DNA of 64,000 bases from Alphaproteobacteria bacterium (GTDB taxonomy: Bacteria; Pseudomonadota; Alphaproteobacteria; Rhizobiales; GCA-2746425), in assembly GCA_024743215.1 (NCBI GenBank), contig JANSWZ010000001.1:992001-1056000 (forward strand), given 5' to 3'. Of this stretch, positions 1 to 7,944 are shown one piece after another. Position 1 is the first letter of the stretch. Each line of letters starts with the position of its first letter. Made by a program: the position numbers and the translations under genes. The notes beneath the pieces are model-generated. The model was given only the letters and a program-made list of their open reading frames with translations. It ran no database searches and was not told where the DNA came from.

Positions 1-470
1 TCCTTGTGCAGCAATATGTACTGGGAACCATCGTGAACGTAGCCCCTGCGGAAGTACCAACCGGGATTGCCAATGTGCTCTTGAACCCAAGAGGCGAGAC
101 GCGCACTGACCCAATCATCATAGTCAACAACCATGACGTAATCGTGGTCGTTTGCATCTGTAATTCCGTGTAAAATACGCCTTCCCTTGTCCAGACGCAC
201 CGCATCATAAAATGCCTCTTCATCGTCTGCTCTTGCGGGTAAGTCAGGCAATGAAAAATCCACATACCTCACCTCAAAACCGCTTGGCAAAGCGGGTAAA
301 TCAGCGCCTTCATTTGCAACAACAACACATCGCCAATTCGGATCATCCTGGTTTGCAATTGAGTGAGCGGTTTCGCTCAAATTGCGATGGACCATTGCCC
401 AATTGGAAACCGATCCCGGATGCCGGACAGGGATGACAAAGAGCAACTTTGGTGCAGCAGCGGGACTCAT
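1..470 (-). CDS. Putative glycosyltransferase (GT-A type), C-terminus beyond window edge
   Basis: The minus-strand reading frame opens at an ATG at 470 (MSPAAAPKLLFVIPVRHPG) and stays open to the window edge, giving 156 visible residues. The N-terminal beta strand (LLFVIPV) followed by a phosphate-binding-like region, and the later VVDYDDWV segment resembling the DxD motif of GT-A glycosyltransferases, suggest a nucleotide-sugar transferase that acts on the EPS lipid intermediate at the inner membrane. It lies 43 bases downstream of the exoW-like gene in the same direction, so it is probably the next gene of the minus-strand exo operon. I cannot assign sugar or linkage, and the missing C-terminus limits the call. 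A capsular or LPS modification enzyme is an alternative. Confidence 0.6.
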   Translation of the reverse strand, partial: MSPAAAPKLLFVIPVRHPGSVSNWAMVHRNLSETAHSIANQDDPNWRCVVVANEGADLPALPSGFEVRYVDFSLPDLPARADDEEAFYDAVRLDKGRRILHGITDANDHDYVMVVDYDDWVSARLASWVQEHIGNPGWYFRRGYVHDGSQYILLHK

Positions 471-513
471 GGGAACTTTCCCTGAGGTCTGGACGCATGT
501 GCAAATCGGTAAG

Positions 514-1536
514 TCACCATGTTTTTGCCTCTGCCGCTCTATTGGGCAAAACCGACAGGAAGTAATATGGAATGAGCACTATGCGCTTTGGATCGCGCGC
601 GAAAATCTTTTGGGCAAGTGGAAGAGATGGGAATTGACGTTTGGACAAGAACCGAATGAAGAGATAGCCATAGGCCCTTGTGTAGCGCTGCAATCGCCGA
701 TCTATGATGTCATTTTGTTGCCGGCTTAACTCAAACTGCTCTTTGGCTTTGACCCAAAACAGGACCAGATAACCATAACGGTCGGCGACCTTTGCGCTGG
801 TCCATTCAAGCGCCTCATAATAGATATTGACGCCCCTGCCACAGAACACATTTTCCTTCATGCAAATCACCGAGGCACGGCTGTTTTTTGCCAGTGAAAG
901 CCAGAATAAATGATCCTCCCCTGCACTTCGTTGCTCAATGTCAAACCTCAATTGGGTGTGGCGCGAAAAACGATAAACCACCGTAGACGTTTGGCTCAAA
1001 CACTCATTCAGCAAACCATTGAACAGAAGTTCATTGTCAATCTGATAGATCTGATTCAGGCCTGAAATCTCGGTCATGTATGTGTCCGGGTTTCGTTTCC
1101 AATCCCGCGTGGTTTCAAGATCCTCGAACCAGGAAGTGTCGATATTGAAGCGCGTGTGATCGCAGAAAAAGAAGTCAAATTCGCTACCAAGCCCTGCGAT
1201 GGCAAGCGCCAGATGATCATCTGTCCACACATCATCTGAATCTAGAAAGGCAACGAACTCAGTCTGGTTCACGTCCAACATATCGAGCCCGGTGTTCCTT
1301 GCCCCGCCAGGTCCGGAATTGGACTGCTCAACAAGCTCCAGAGCGAAATTGTCCGGCAGAACCAGCCCTTTGATCTCGCTAGCGGCGGAAACCGGCGAAC
1401 TGTCATCGATCACCACAATTTGCACCCGCATCCCCGCCGGCAGTTTTTGACTAACAACCGAGTTCAAAGCACGCAGCAAAATTCCGCTTTCCCTTTGGAA
1501 AAACGGAATAATGATGGCGATACCCCGGTCAGACAT
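514..1536 (-). CDS. exoW: Family 2 glycosyltransferase, ExoW-like
   Basis: A 340-residue GT2 protein. The N-terminus (IAIIIPFFQRESGILLRAL) is the nucleotide-binding strand and helix, IVVIDDSSP follows at about residue 40, and FLDSDDVWTDDH near residue 95 carries the metal-binding DxD. AGEDHLFWL near residue 205 matches the catalytic ED motif region of GT2 enzymes. The family transfers a sugar from a UDP- or similar donor to the growing lipid-linked repeat unit on the cytoplasmic face. In Sinorhizobium, ExoW adds a glucose late in the succinoglycan side chain; the opening IPFFQRESG and the neighbourhood (pyruvyltransferase, flippase) fit that. The ExoW assignment rests on recalled similarity and context. 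The gene lies 27 bases downstream of exoV. Confidence 0.7.
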   Translation of the reverse strand: MSDRGIAIIIPFFQRESGILLRALNSVVSQKLPAGMRVQIVVIDDSSPVSAASEIKGLVLPDNFALELVEQSNSGPGGARNTGLDMLDVNQTEFVAFLDSDDVWTDDHLALAIAGLGSEFDFFFCDHTRFNIDTSWFEDLETTRDWKRNPDTYMTEISGLNQIYQIDNELLFNGLLNECLSQTSTVVYRFSRHTQLRFDIEQRSAGEDHLFWLSLAKNSRASVICMKENVFCGRGVNIYYEALEWTSAKVADRYGYLVLFWVKAKEQFELSRQQNDIIDRRLQRYTRAYGYLFIRFLSKRQFPSLPLAQKIFARDPKRIVLIPYYFLSVLPNRAAEAKTW

Positions 1537-1563
1537 GCTGGTTACTCCTGTTGGAACTACGGC

Positions 1564-2454
1564 CTAGGCTGCGGATTTTCTTTGGCGAACGAACAGATCA
1601 ACCGTTGACAGTGACCGATCGGAAGCCCGCTCAATAGCTGCGTCTGAACTCAGTTGCGGTGGCCGGCGGCTTAAATTCTGAAGCCCCTGCGCAGCAATTC
1701 TTGCCATCACCATATTTGCCGGATAGGCAGCTTTTCCGGCCAAAAATCTGGTGACTTTACCTTTCCCCTGCCCGCCGGTTGTTCTGGTCCAAAGCTCCCG
1801 CATGCTGGAAGGCCACAATTTGTGTGGCTGATAGTCAATATCAAGAGATTCTGCCCAATCGTACCACTTGAACCGGTGCGGATGATGAATAGGCTCCACC
1901 GCGATCCAAGGCGTTCTCAATGCATCTGCGACAATTGCACCATGCATGGCTTCGGTAATGAGAAGCTTTGTTGCTCGAATCTCGGACAGAATCTGCTCAC
2001 ATGGTAAAGTGGGGTCCAACAGGTGAACTCCTGCCAGACGGCAAGCTTCTTTCCAATTTCCGCGATCGATACTGTCAAAATGCGGCATGAAGGAAATGTC
2101 GAACGATTGGGATGCGACTTCCGGCAATTCGACCCCACGAAGCAGCACCGCCGCATCACAGATGGATTTGTCTGCGTCGATACCCAACGCGGAGGCTGTT
2201 TTGGGCCCTCTTACAAAGCGGACATCCCACGAGCCGTCATTGACGTTGGGGGGCGCGGTATAGGCGCCATATCCTGATCCAACGACATATTTCATGGGTT
2301 CTTTCGGCAAAAAGTCCCAAAGAATTGAGCCAATGCCGACAAAAAGCTCACTTTCATCCTCATCCAGAAAATTTTTGGGTAGCAATCTCGGCCACAAATA
2401 GAGGTTCAGATCGTCGCCAAAGTTTCGCGCATAGTCATAATAGAAAAGTTTCAT
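1564..2454 (-). CDS. exoV: Polysaccharide pyruvyltransferase, ExoV-like
   Basis: A 296-residue protein starting MKLFYYDYARNFGDDLNLYL. The frame is open further upstream, but the true start is the ATG at 2454, which overlaps the stop of the flippase gene as TGATG. The NFGDDLN motif at the start, the GSG/RGP segment in the middle and the EAMHGAIVADALR motif near residue 190 are hallmarks of the polysaccharide pyruvyltransferase family (CsaB/ExoV type), which adds a ketal pyruvate from phosphoenolpyruvate to a sugar. In succinoglycan, ExoV pyruvylates the terminal glucose and its product is needed for polymerisation. Pyruvate gives the polymer negative charge. The C-terminal 60 residues are basic and less conserved. 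Translational coupling to the flippase gene suggests coordinated expression. Confidence 0.82.
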   Translation of the reverse strand: MKLFYYDYARNFGDDLNLYLWPRLLPKNFLDEDESELFVGIGSILWDFLPKEPMKYVVGSGYGAYTAPPNVNDGSWDVRFVRGPKTASALGIDADKSICDAAVLLRGVELPEVASQSFDISFMPHFDSIDRGNWKEACRLAGVHLLDPTLPCEQILSEIRATKLLITEAMHGAIVADALRTPWIAVEPIHHPHRFKWYDWAESLDIDYQPHKLWPSSMRELWTRTTGGQGKGKVTRFLAGKAAYPANMVMARIAAQGLQNLSRRPPQLSSDAAIERASDRSLSTVDLFVRQRKSAA

Positions 2455-3974
2455 CAATGCTTCTTTCTGCGAGATTGGAACACCTGCACGAGGTGTTTGA
2501 TCCGGTGAAAAGATAGGATGGAGACGAGAGAGACGTAGACGGCTCCCCCGATTAAAATCTGGAGTGCCAATCTGAAATATGGATCGAAAACGGAGAGGCT
2601 GTCCCGGGTAACAATCAGGACGATGACCATGGTGAGCACGGATACCGCCGCTGGAATCATTTGCTGGAGGTATTTCCAGACGCTCACATTCACCAGAACA
2701 GCAGACATGAGGAATGATATCGGCCACAGGAGATAGGTCTTGATTGCAATCGCAATGGTCAAAACCTCTACACCATAAGAGTGGAATGCCAGAATTATTC
2801 CAAGGGTAATCCCCTGTTGAACCGCCTGATAATAGAACCACCAGTTTGTTTTGCCCTGACTGGCGATCAGAGACGATTGGACGATACCAACGCTGGCGAT
2901 CAGGCCAACAGCGCAAAGAGCCTGAACAGGCACAATTGCACTCAACCATTTTTCGCCAAATACCAAGGGAATGAGTTCATCTGAAATCAGTGCCAAACCG
3001 GCAAACACCGGAAATGAAACCGTAAGAGATGCGAATGTGGCCAAAAGGAACGCTTCTCTGACTTTGGCCTGACTCTCTTGTAGAGACGAAAAAAGCGAAT
3101 GGGACACTGAGGCCAGCGTGCCAGCCATGACACTGTTTAAAATGGTCAGTAATCGCCTGGCGAAATTGTAGATACCAAGAACCGCAGGGCCTGCCAGTGA
3201 TCCCAGAAGAATCTGATCTAATTTCATCGTTCCGACAAATCTCGTGCCCGATGCAAAAATGCCGTAGCTCGCGACATCCTTGAGGCTTGGCAAATCAAAA
3301 CGAAACGCAGGAACGTGTTTTGCGGCCCAGAAAGCAACGACAAAACTGATGAAGGATGCGGCGACTTGAGAAATGACCAGTGCCCAAAGCCCATAGCCCA
3401 GATAGAGCAGCGCAAAGCAGCAGACTGCAGCAATTGTCGAGGCAATTGTGGTTCGCAATGCGATCAGGTTGAACAGCATCGATCTTGCGATAAGGGCATT
3501 TGGAACACAGGCTAAAAGATCAAACAGAAACCGCAATGCAAAGACCTGAATGAGAAGAGCAATCGAGGGTTGCCCCACAAGGCTGGCAATTGGAGAGGCG
3601 AAAATGAGCAACAGGCAAAACAGGGCCAGACCAGAAGCCGCGCATAGCCAGAAGACTGTATCAACGTGATCGTTGGTGAGCTTTGATCTTTGAATCAGGG
3701 CCTCGGCGAAAGCGCCTGGCGCAATCGCGCTGGCGAACATGCCAATGCTGGCGGCCAGTCCCACAAGACCGAAATCAGTGGGTGTGAGAAACCGCGAACT
3801 CACAACAAAAACGGCCAGCCCCAAAATGGCTGGAACCAGCGTATTTATAGACGACCAAAACACACCTTTGAGTGCAGCCAATCCCCGACCGGACTGGAGA
3901 TGAGCCAGGGAAACAGCTGGACCCTCAGCAGCTGCGCTCAGAGTCGCAGAAGACATTTTTGCCGAATTATCCAC
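2454..3974 (-). CDS. exoT: Polysaccharide flippase of the MOP/Wzx family, ExoT-like
   Basis: A 506-residue integral membrane protein with about 12 to 14 hydrophobic segments. The region GVFWSSINTLVPAILGLAVF near residues 38-57 and SSRFLTPTDFGLVGLA are typical of the polysaccharide-synthesis branch of the MOP superfamily (WzxC/ExoT). It would flip the undecaprenyl-pyrophosphate-linked repeat unit from the cytoplasmic to the periplasmic leaflet. The first 35 residues are soluble and variable; an alternative ATG lies 6 codons in. The gene overlaps the polymerase gene by 8 bases upstream and exoV by 3 bases downstream, so the three are probably translated from one message. S. meliloti ExoT is the nearest recalled relative, but family membership is firmer than that exact orthology. 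Confidence 0.8.
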   Translation of the reverse strand: MDNSAKMSSATLSAAAEGPAVSLAHLQSGRGLAALKGVFWSSINTLVPAILGLAVFVVSSRFLTPTDFGLVGLAASIGMFASAIAPGAFAEALIQRSKLTNDHVDTVFWLCAASGLALFCLLLIFASPIASLVGQPSIALLIQVFALRFLFDLLACVPNALIARSMLFNLIALRTTIASTIAAVCCFALLYLGYGLWALVISQVAASFISFVVAFWAAKHVPAFRFDLPSLKDVASYGIFASGTRFVGTMKLDQILLGSLAGPAVLGIYNFARRLLTILNSVMAGTLASVSHSLFSSLQESQAKVREAFLLATFASLTVSFPVFAGLALISDELIPLVFGEKWLSAIVPVQALCAVGLIASVGIVQSSLIASQGKTNWWFYYQAVQQGITLGIILAFHSYGVEVLTIAIAIKTYLLWPISFLMSAVLVNVSVWKYLQQMIPAAVSVLTMVIVLIVTRDSLSVFDPYFRLALQILIGGAVYVSLVSILSFHRIKHLVQVFQSRRKKH

Positions 3975-5244
3975 CCAATGCCCTCATCTTTGCTCCGCCA
4001 TAGCGCCCCTCTCTCAAATAAAGGCCGACGTTGCGGCGTGGCACCACGCGTAACTTCGTTGCCAGAAAGTAGAAAATGAATGAGCCAATCGTGTAGGGCG
4101 TCAGAATGTCGACTTCGGATACCGAACGGATTGTCAACAACACCAACAGGCTGCATGCGAGCATCGATTCCGGCTGGAAGTGGCCTTTCATCAATTTAGA
4201 AAAAGCCGCCACAAGTGTGGACATCAAAAGCCAGATCAAGAGAACGGCCCCCACATATCCAAGCTCGACCAGCGCTTCGATATAGGTGTTGTGGAAATGA
4301 AAACCTGTGCGGGATTCAATGTAGAATTCGGCCCATAACCGCTCCGCTTCAGAAAATCCCTGAACCCAATAGGCAAGATAACCCCACCCAAACCAGGGTG
4401 CTTCTGTCGCTGCAGCGAAGCCTTCTGACCAAAGATAGGTACGACCCGTTAAGGTTGAATCCTTTCCAAACAGGGCCAGGACAAATTCGAAAACATTCAA
4501 TTCGATTGCTAAATAAAATCCACAAATGGCCAAAACCAAACCGGAAAAAAACACTAGTTTTTGGGTATTTGCTGTGAAAACAGACAGACTCATCAAGCCA
4601 AACAGGAAAATAAGAGTGATGAATACAGATACAATGGAAGTCGCAGATGAAGAAATCGCAAGTATATACGCGCTCAAAAATATTATACCCAAGCATAATA
4701 TTTTCTGTGCATTGCCTGTTACGATATAAAACAGGTTGAAAAACCCGAAAATCAAGCCCAGCGAAGCGAAGAAACCGAGTTGGTTTTTTGACGAGAACAA
4801 ACCAACGAAAGTGTATGAACCATCTATCGGATTGTAGCTATAGCGGCCAAAGAACAGGGAGTACAGAAGCACCAGCGTGGTGCCAAAAAGGACGCCGATA
4901 GACAGTGAGCGATGGCTCACGACGCTGGCGGCAAATGTAGCGCATATGACATGAGACAGCATTTGTATGCCGCCTCGCAGAGTGGCGCCTGGGGCCTGTG
5001 ACCAGAACACCGAGAACACTGCAAGTGCAGCAAACAGGTAGATGATTGGAAACGTCTGAACCGTGCTCAGAACACGCCTGTGATCGACCATAATCAGCGG
5101 CAGCCAAAGCGCGTAATACAGCAGGATTGACACCTGACCAAAGCGCGACGAATAAGCGAACACAAACACCGACACAGCAATCGCAGTTGCAGCGTAAAGC
5201 GAATTGCATTCTTGATCGACAAACAGTGATCTTCTGATTTTCAT
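3967..5244 (-). CDS. exoQ: EPS polymerase of the Wzy/O-antigen ligase family, ExoQ-like
   Basis: A 425-residue polytopic membrane protein. I place the start at the ATG at 5244 (MKIRRSLFVDQECNS); an open upstream extension would run through a 12-bp inverted repeat and lacks coding character. About ten to twelve hydrophobic helices are visible. The large periplasmic-loop region with GRTYLWSEGF, GWGYLAYW and GFHFHNTYIEALVELGYVG (residues about 265-335) is the classic Wzy_C/O-antigen ligase signature. ExoQ polymerises succinoglycan repeat units in the periplasm. The order exoY-exoF-exoQ seen here is the same as in Sinorhizobium. The 3' end overlaps the flippase gene by 8 bases. Confidence 0.85.
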   Translation of the reverse strand: MKIRRSLFVDQECNSLYAATAIAVSVFVFAYSSRFGQVSILLYYALWLPLIMVDHRRVLSTVQTFPIIYLFAALAVFSVFWSQAPGATLRGGIQMLSHVICATFAASVVSHRSLSIGVLFGTTLVLLYSLFFGRYSYNPIDGSYTFVGLFSSKNQLGFFASLGLIFGFFNLFYIVTGNAQKILCLGIIFLSAYILAISSSATSIVSVFITLIFLFGLMSLSVFTANTQKLVFFSGLVLAICGFYLAIELNVFEFVLALFGKDSTLTGRTYLWSEGFAAATEAPWFGWGYLAYWVQGFSEAERLWAEFYIESRTGFHFHNTYIEALVELGYVGAVLLIWLLMSTLVAAFSKLMKGHFQPESMLACSLLVLLTIRSVSEVDILTPYTIGSFIFYFLATKLRVVPRRNVGLYLREGRYGGAKMRALGG

Positions 5245-5293
5245 TGTGTTCTTACAATTCTCGCTAAAGAACCTGAGCGGCAATGTGCAGGGG

Positions 5294-5326
5294 CTGGACT
5301 CAATTTGGAGGTTGAATTGAGTCCAG
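5294..5326. repeat. 12-bp perfect inverted repeat between exoF and exoQ
   Basis: Arms CTGGACTCAATT and AATTGAGTCCAG enclose a 9-base loop (TGGAGGTTG). In the minus-strand transcript it lies 4 bases after the exoF stop and about 50 bases before the exoQ start. No T tract follows, so it is not a classical intrinsic terminator. It may protect the upstream exoYF message, dampen read-through into exoQ, or bind a regulator. Confidence 0.6.
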
Positions 5327-5329
5327 ACC

Positions 5330-6580
5330 CTAGTTGCCAGCAGGGACGGACAGTTCGACAACCACAACATCGCCGGGTTGGACTGACGCGTTTTTATCGA
5401 CGGTCAGTTCCTTCAACCCGCCCTCCATGTCTCTTGTAATCTTGTAGGTGAGAACCAGCCCCTCACCTCCAAGCGCTGCATCGGTCGTCGCTGAGAATGA
5501 GGCGGCTTCCGCCAGCAAACCCTGCTGCATCTCGATCTTGCGTTCGATCTCGCCAATCTGTGAATCAAGCGTCTGACGCTCAAGCGCCAAATCAGCTTCT
5601 CTTCCTGAAAGAAACGAAATTCTTGATTGATTGACTTTGCCAATTTCCTGCTGGGCACGCAGAATTGCAGTGGTCAGGTCCAGTGCCTTGCCCTCAATAT
5701 CGACACTGTTTCTCTCTGCCTGGAATAATCTGGTGTTGTTGACCAAACCCTTCTTGGCAAGTTCTTCCATCCCCTTCCTTTCCTTGCCGACGGTCTCCAA
5801 CTGGGACTCAATCGACACCATCTTCTGTCGAAGCGCGGCAATCTCCTGTTCAAGCAGTGATTGCAGTGAGTCCAATGCAGACAGCTCCTGATCAATCTTG
5901 CGTTGGCGCGAGACCATGATCACTGTTTCATCTTCCACCAGGGATGCGATGAAATTTGAAGGAGCGCCTCTGAACACGGGCGCAAGAATATCTGTCTTGT
6001 TGGTTTCGGCACTGACGCGGGCGCGTTGAACAAGAAGACGCACCAGCTGATCCCTCAGAATACCTATGTTTCCGGTGGCGCTTATGGCATCGCGGGAGGC
6101 GCGGGATCCGGTTGTGGCCAACTGAGAGCCACCACCGGCAATCGCTATTGCACGCTGAACCGTAAGGCCGGGCGAATAGGGATATCGCCCGGATGCTTTC
6201 ACCTCGCCTGATATGAAGAATGGGCGATGTTCGATGACTTCAACCGACGCCTCCGCCTTGTCAACCAGGCCGAGCACGTTTTTCAGCTTGCTGCCAATTG
6301 TGCCGGCAAGTTCCTCGGTGGTCTTGCCAATGGCAGGGACAGACCCCACAAACGGCAATGTCAATGCGCCAGATGCGCCCACGACATATTCACCCGTAAG
6401 CGCTGGCCATTCGCGAACTTCACCCTCCACGCTGCGCCATTCATAGACCCTGATCATCAGCTTGTCTTCAACACCCAGCTGATACTCAGCCTGAGCATAA
6501 CTGAGTGATGAGAACCAGAGCAATACAACCGCGGCAAAAGAAAATATGTTCGGATTCGTTACGTCATATCTGGTGTTCAC
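5330..6580 (-). CDS. exoF: Periplasmic polysaccharide export protein, ExoF-like
   Basis: A 416-residue secreted protein. The frame opens at a TTG at 6613, but the GTG at 6580 is preferred because AGGGAG lies 7 bases before it and it leads straight into a signal peptide (NIFSFAAVVLLWFSSLSYAQA). After cleavage, YQLGVEDKLMIRVYEWRSVEGEV is the polysaccharide biosynthesis/export (Wza-type) domain, followed by a SLBB-like stretch (FFISGEVKASGRYPY near residue 135). Residues about 220-345 form a long alpha-helical coiled coil rich in Glu, Lys and Leu, as in ExoF/GumB-type proteins. It probably works with ExoP and ExoQ in polymerisation and export across the periplasm. There is no lipobox, unlike E. 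coli Wza. Second gene of the exoYFQ operon. Confidence 0.87.
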   Translation of the reverse strand: MNTRYDVTNPNIFSFAAVVLLWFSSLSYAQAEYQLGVEDKLMIRVYEWRSVEGEVREWPALTGEYVVGASGALTLPFVGSVPAIGKTTEELAGTIGSKLKNVLGLVDKAEASVEVIEHRPFFISGEVKASGRYPYSPGLTVQRAIAIAGGGSQLATTGSRASRDAISATGNIGILRDQLVRLLVQRARVSAETNKTDILAPVFRGAPSNFIASLVEDETVIMVSRQRKIDQELSALDSLQSLLEQEIAALRQKMVSIESQLETVGKERKGMEELAKKGLVNNTRLFQAERNSVDIEGKALDLTTAILRAQQEIGKVNQSRISFLSGREADLALERQTLDSQIGEIERKIEMQQGLLAEAASFSATTDAALGGEGLVLTYKITRDMEGGLKELTVDKNASVQPGDVVVVELSVPAGN

Positions 6581-6610
6581 TTGCTTACTCCCTAAGGTTA
6601 CGCAACCTTG

Positions 6611-6631
6611 CAATGACGTAAAACGTCATTG
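6611..6631. repeat. 9-bp perfect inverted repeat in the exoY-exoF gap
   Basis: CAATGACGT-AAA-ACGTCATTG, 9-bp arms with a 3-base centre. It lies 50 bases after the exoY stop and 31 bases upstream of the preferred exoF start on the minus strand. The tight centre would suit either a dimeric regulator site or a short RNA hairpin. The word ACGTCAT occurs again as part of an imperfect inverted repeat at about 14091-14110, ahead of the plus-strand exo genes, so a shared regulator is possible but not demonstrated. Confidence 0.5.
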
Positions 6632-6680
6632 CTCTGAGTTAGAAAAACAGATCAGATCAGCTCGTCAGTACGGAATCTGG

Positions 6681-7379
6681 TCAGTAACTGCCCTTAGCCA
6701 GACAAACGACTGGAATCGTTTTGATAATGATCAAGAGATCTGACTGGAATGACCAATTTTTCACGTAAATCTGATCGAGTTCCACACGACGCCCATAGCT
6801 GACATCATTGCGGCCGCTGATTTGCCAAAGCCCTGTCAGACCTGGCCGGGTACTGAGATAATACTGAGCAGCAGCCCCGTATTTTTCCAACTCGTCGCTG
6901 ACCACCGGCCTTGGACCTACTATGCTCATTTCGCCCATCAGGATGTTGAAGAGTTGCGGAAGTTCGTCCAGACTCAGGTTCCTGAGAACCACGCCGATTG
7001 ATGTGATCCGGGGATCATTTTTAAGTTTTCGGTCACGATCCCACTCGACGCGAGCTGACTCGTTTTCAGACAGGTAGATTTCCAACAATTCATCGCTGTT
7101 CGCGGCCATTGTCCGAAATTTCAGGCAATTGAATGCTGTCCCGTTTCGGCCAATGCGGCGATGTCCGTAAAATACAGAACCGCCATCAGTGACCTTGATA
7201 AGAGCAGCTAACATGAGCATCAATGGTGATAGGACGACCAACCCGATTGAGGCGCCGACAATATCAAAAAAACGCTTCAAGGAACTTCTGGATATACGGG
7301 GGAGATTTTCGTTTTGTGCTTGTCGAACTTGGCGTGCTTGTATGCGCCAAGGGGAGGATTTTTCGAAAACAGCCATCAT
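6681..7379 (-). CDS. exoY: Undecaprenyl-phosphate sugar-1-phosphate transferase, ExoY-like
   Basis: A 232-residue short-form bacterial sugar transferase (ExoY/WcaJ C-terminal domain family). KRFFDIVGASIGLVVLSPLMLMLAALIKV (about residues 32-62) is the membrane helix or re-entrant segment; FYGHRRIGRNG, FRTM, LKNDPRITSIG, LRNLSLDELPQLFN and GEMSIVGPRP are the conserved catalytic blocks. GLTGLWQISGRND near the C-terminus is also diagnostic. ExoY starts succinoglycan synthesis by moving galactose-1-phosphate from UDP-galactose to undecaprenyl phosphate; the sugar here is inferred from the cluster. Two adjacent ATG codons follow AAGGAG, and the second has better spacing. It is divergent from exoX, whose product restrains ExoY in rhizobia. 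Confidence 0.9.
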   Translation of the reverse strand: MMAVFEKSSPWRIQARQVRQAQNENLPRISRSSLKRFFDIVGASIGLVVLSPLMLMLAALIKVTDGGSVFYGHRRIGRNGTAFNCLKFRTMAANSDELLEIYLSENESARVEWDRDRKLKNDPRITSIGVVLRNLSLDELPQLFNILMGEMSIVGPRPVVSDELEKYGAAAQYYLSTRPGLTGLWQISGRNDVSYGRRVELDQIYVKNWSFQSDLLIIIKTIPVVCLAKGSY

Positions 7380-7664
7380 TGGCTCCTTGGTTTATCACAG
7401 CCTCCCAAAAGTAGAATACATAGAAAATTATCAATCACAAGTGCGATTACAGGAAATTTGATAATTCACTAAATACTTATGTTTCCCCTCACAAAATATG
7501 ACAATACTGCCTATTTTTTTATCTTATTTTTGCGATATTGCACAATTTTTATACTCAATAGATTGTCCAATTCAGACACATTCAGCATTCGCCAATTCTT
7601 AAACCTTGACCTCTATCATTTGTGGCCAGTTTGTGGTAAATTACGACAGCAACTTGAGGTAGCA
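7380..7664. promoter_or_regulatory. AT-rich divergent promoter region between exoY and exoX
   Basis: This 285-base region separates the divergent exoY operon and exoX and contains no credible gene. It is distinctly AT-rich (T-rich stretch about 7500-7580). Promoters for both directions must lie here. I do not see a convincing consensus pair. Confidence 0.5.
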
Positions 7665-7919
7665 ATGACTTTGCCAAAATTCTTACTCGGTCTGGTTTGC
7701 ACCACCATCATCGTGACAATGTGGTCATTATATGATGGCGCAGATTTTGTGACCGTGGCGATCAGAGCAGTCATTGTGCTCGTCATCCTGCAGATAGGAT
7801 ATTTTTGTTTCATCCTTATGAAAGTACGCGCACAGCAGAAACCAAAAGTGGACGAAAAAGCGCCAACTGACGCCAAAACATACAGCAAGAGCGAACCCCT
7901 GAAAAAGAGAGTGTCTTGA
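7665..7919 (+). CDS. exoX: Exopolysaccharide production repressor, ExoX/SyrA family
   Basis: An 84-residue membrane protein. The frame is open further upstream, but the ATG at 7665 follows TTGAGGTAG and begins with a short N-terminal helix (LPKFLLGLVCTTIIVTMWSLY), giving the expected size of the family. A second hydrophobic helix (VAIRAVIVLVILQIGYFCFILM, about residues 31-52) ends in LLQxGYF-like residues typical of ExoX. The tail is hydrophilic and Lys-rich, with several Ser/Thr. In Sinorhizobium and Rhizobium (ExoX/PsiA), the protein lowers EPS production post-translationally, apparently through ExoY, and the exoX to exoY ratio matters. Divergence from exoY here fits that role. It is convergent with the lasso exporter gene 25 bases away. 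Confidence 0.78.
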   Translation: MTLPKFLLGLVCTTIIVTMWSLYDGADFVTVAIRAVIVLVILQIGYFCFILMKVRAQQKPKVDEKAPTDAKTYSKSEPLKKRVS

Positions 7920-7944
7920 ATTCCGGTTGCGCCACTCATTGTTC

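Noticed and set aside
2455-2949. Long N-terminal extension of the pyruvyltransferase frame
   Set aside because: It overlaps the flippase gene in another frame, has the composition of a shadow (Cys, Arg and Ser rich) and is unnecessary, since a TGATG-coupled ATG gives the full family length.
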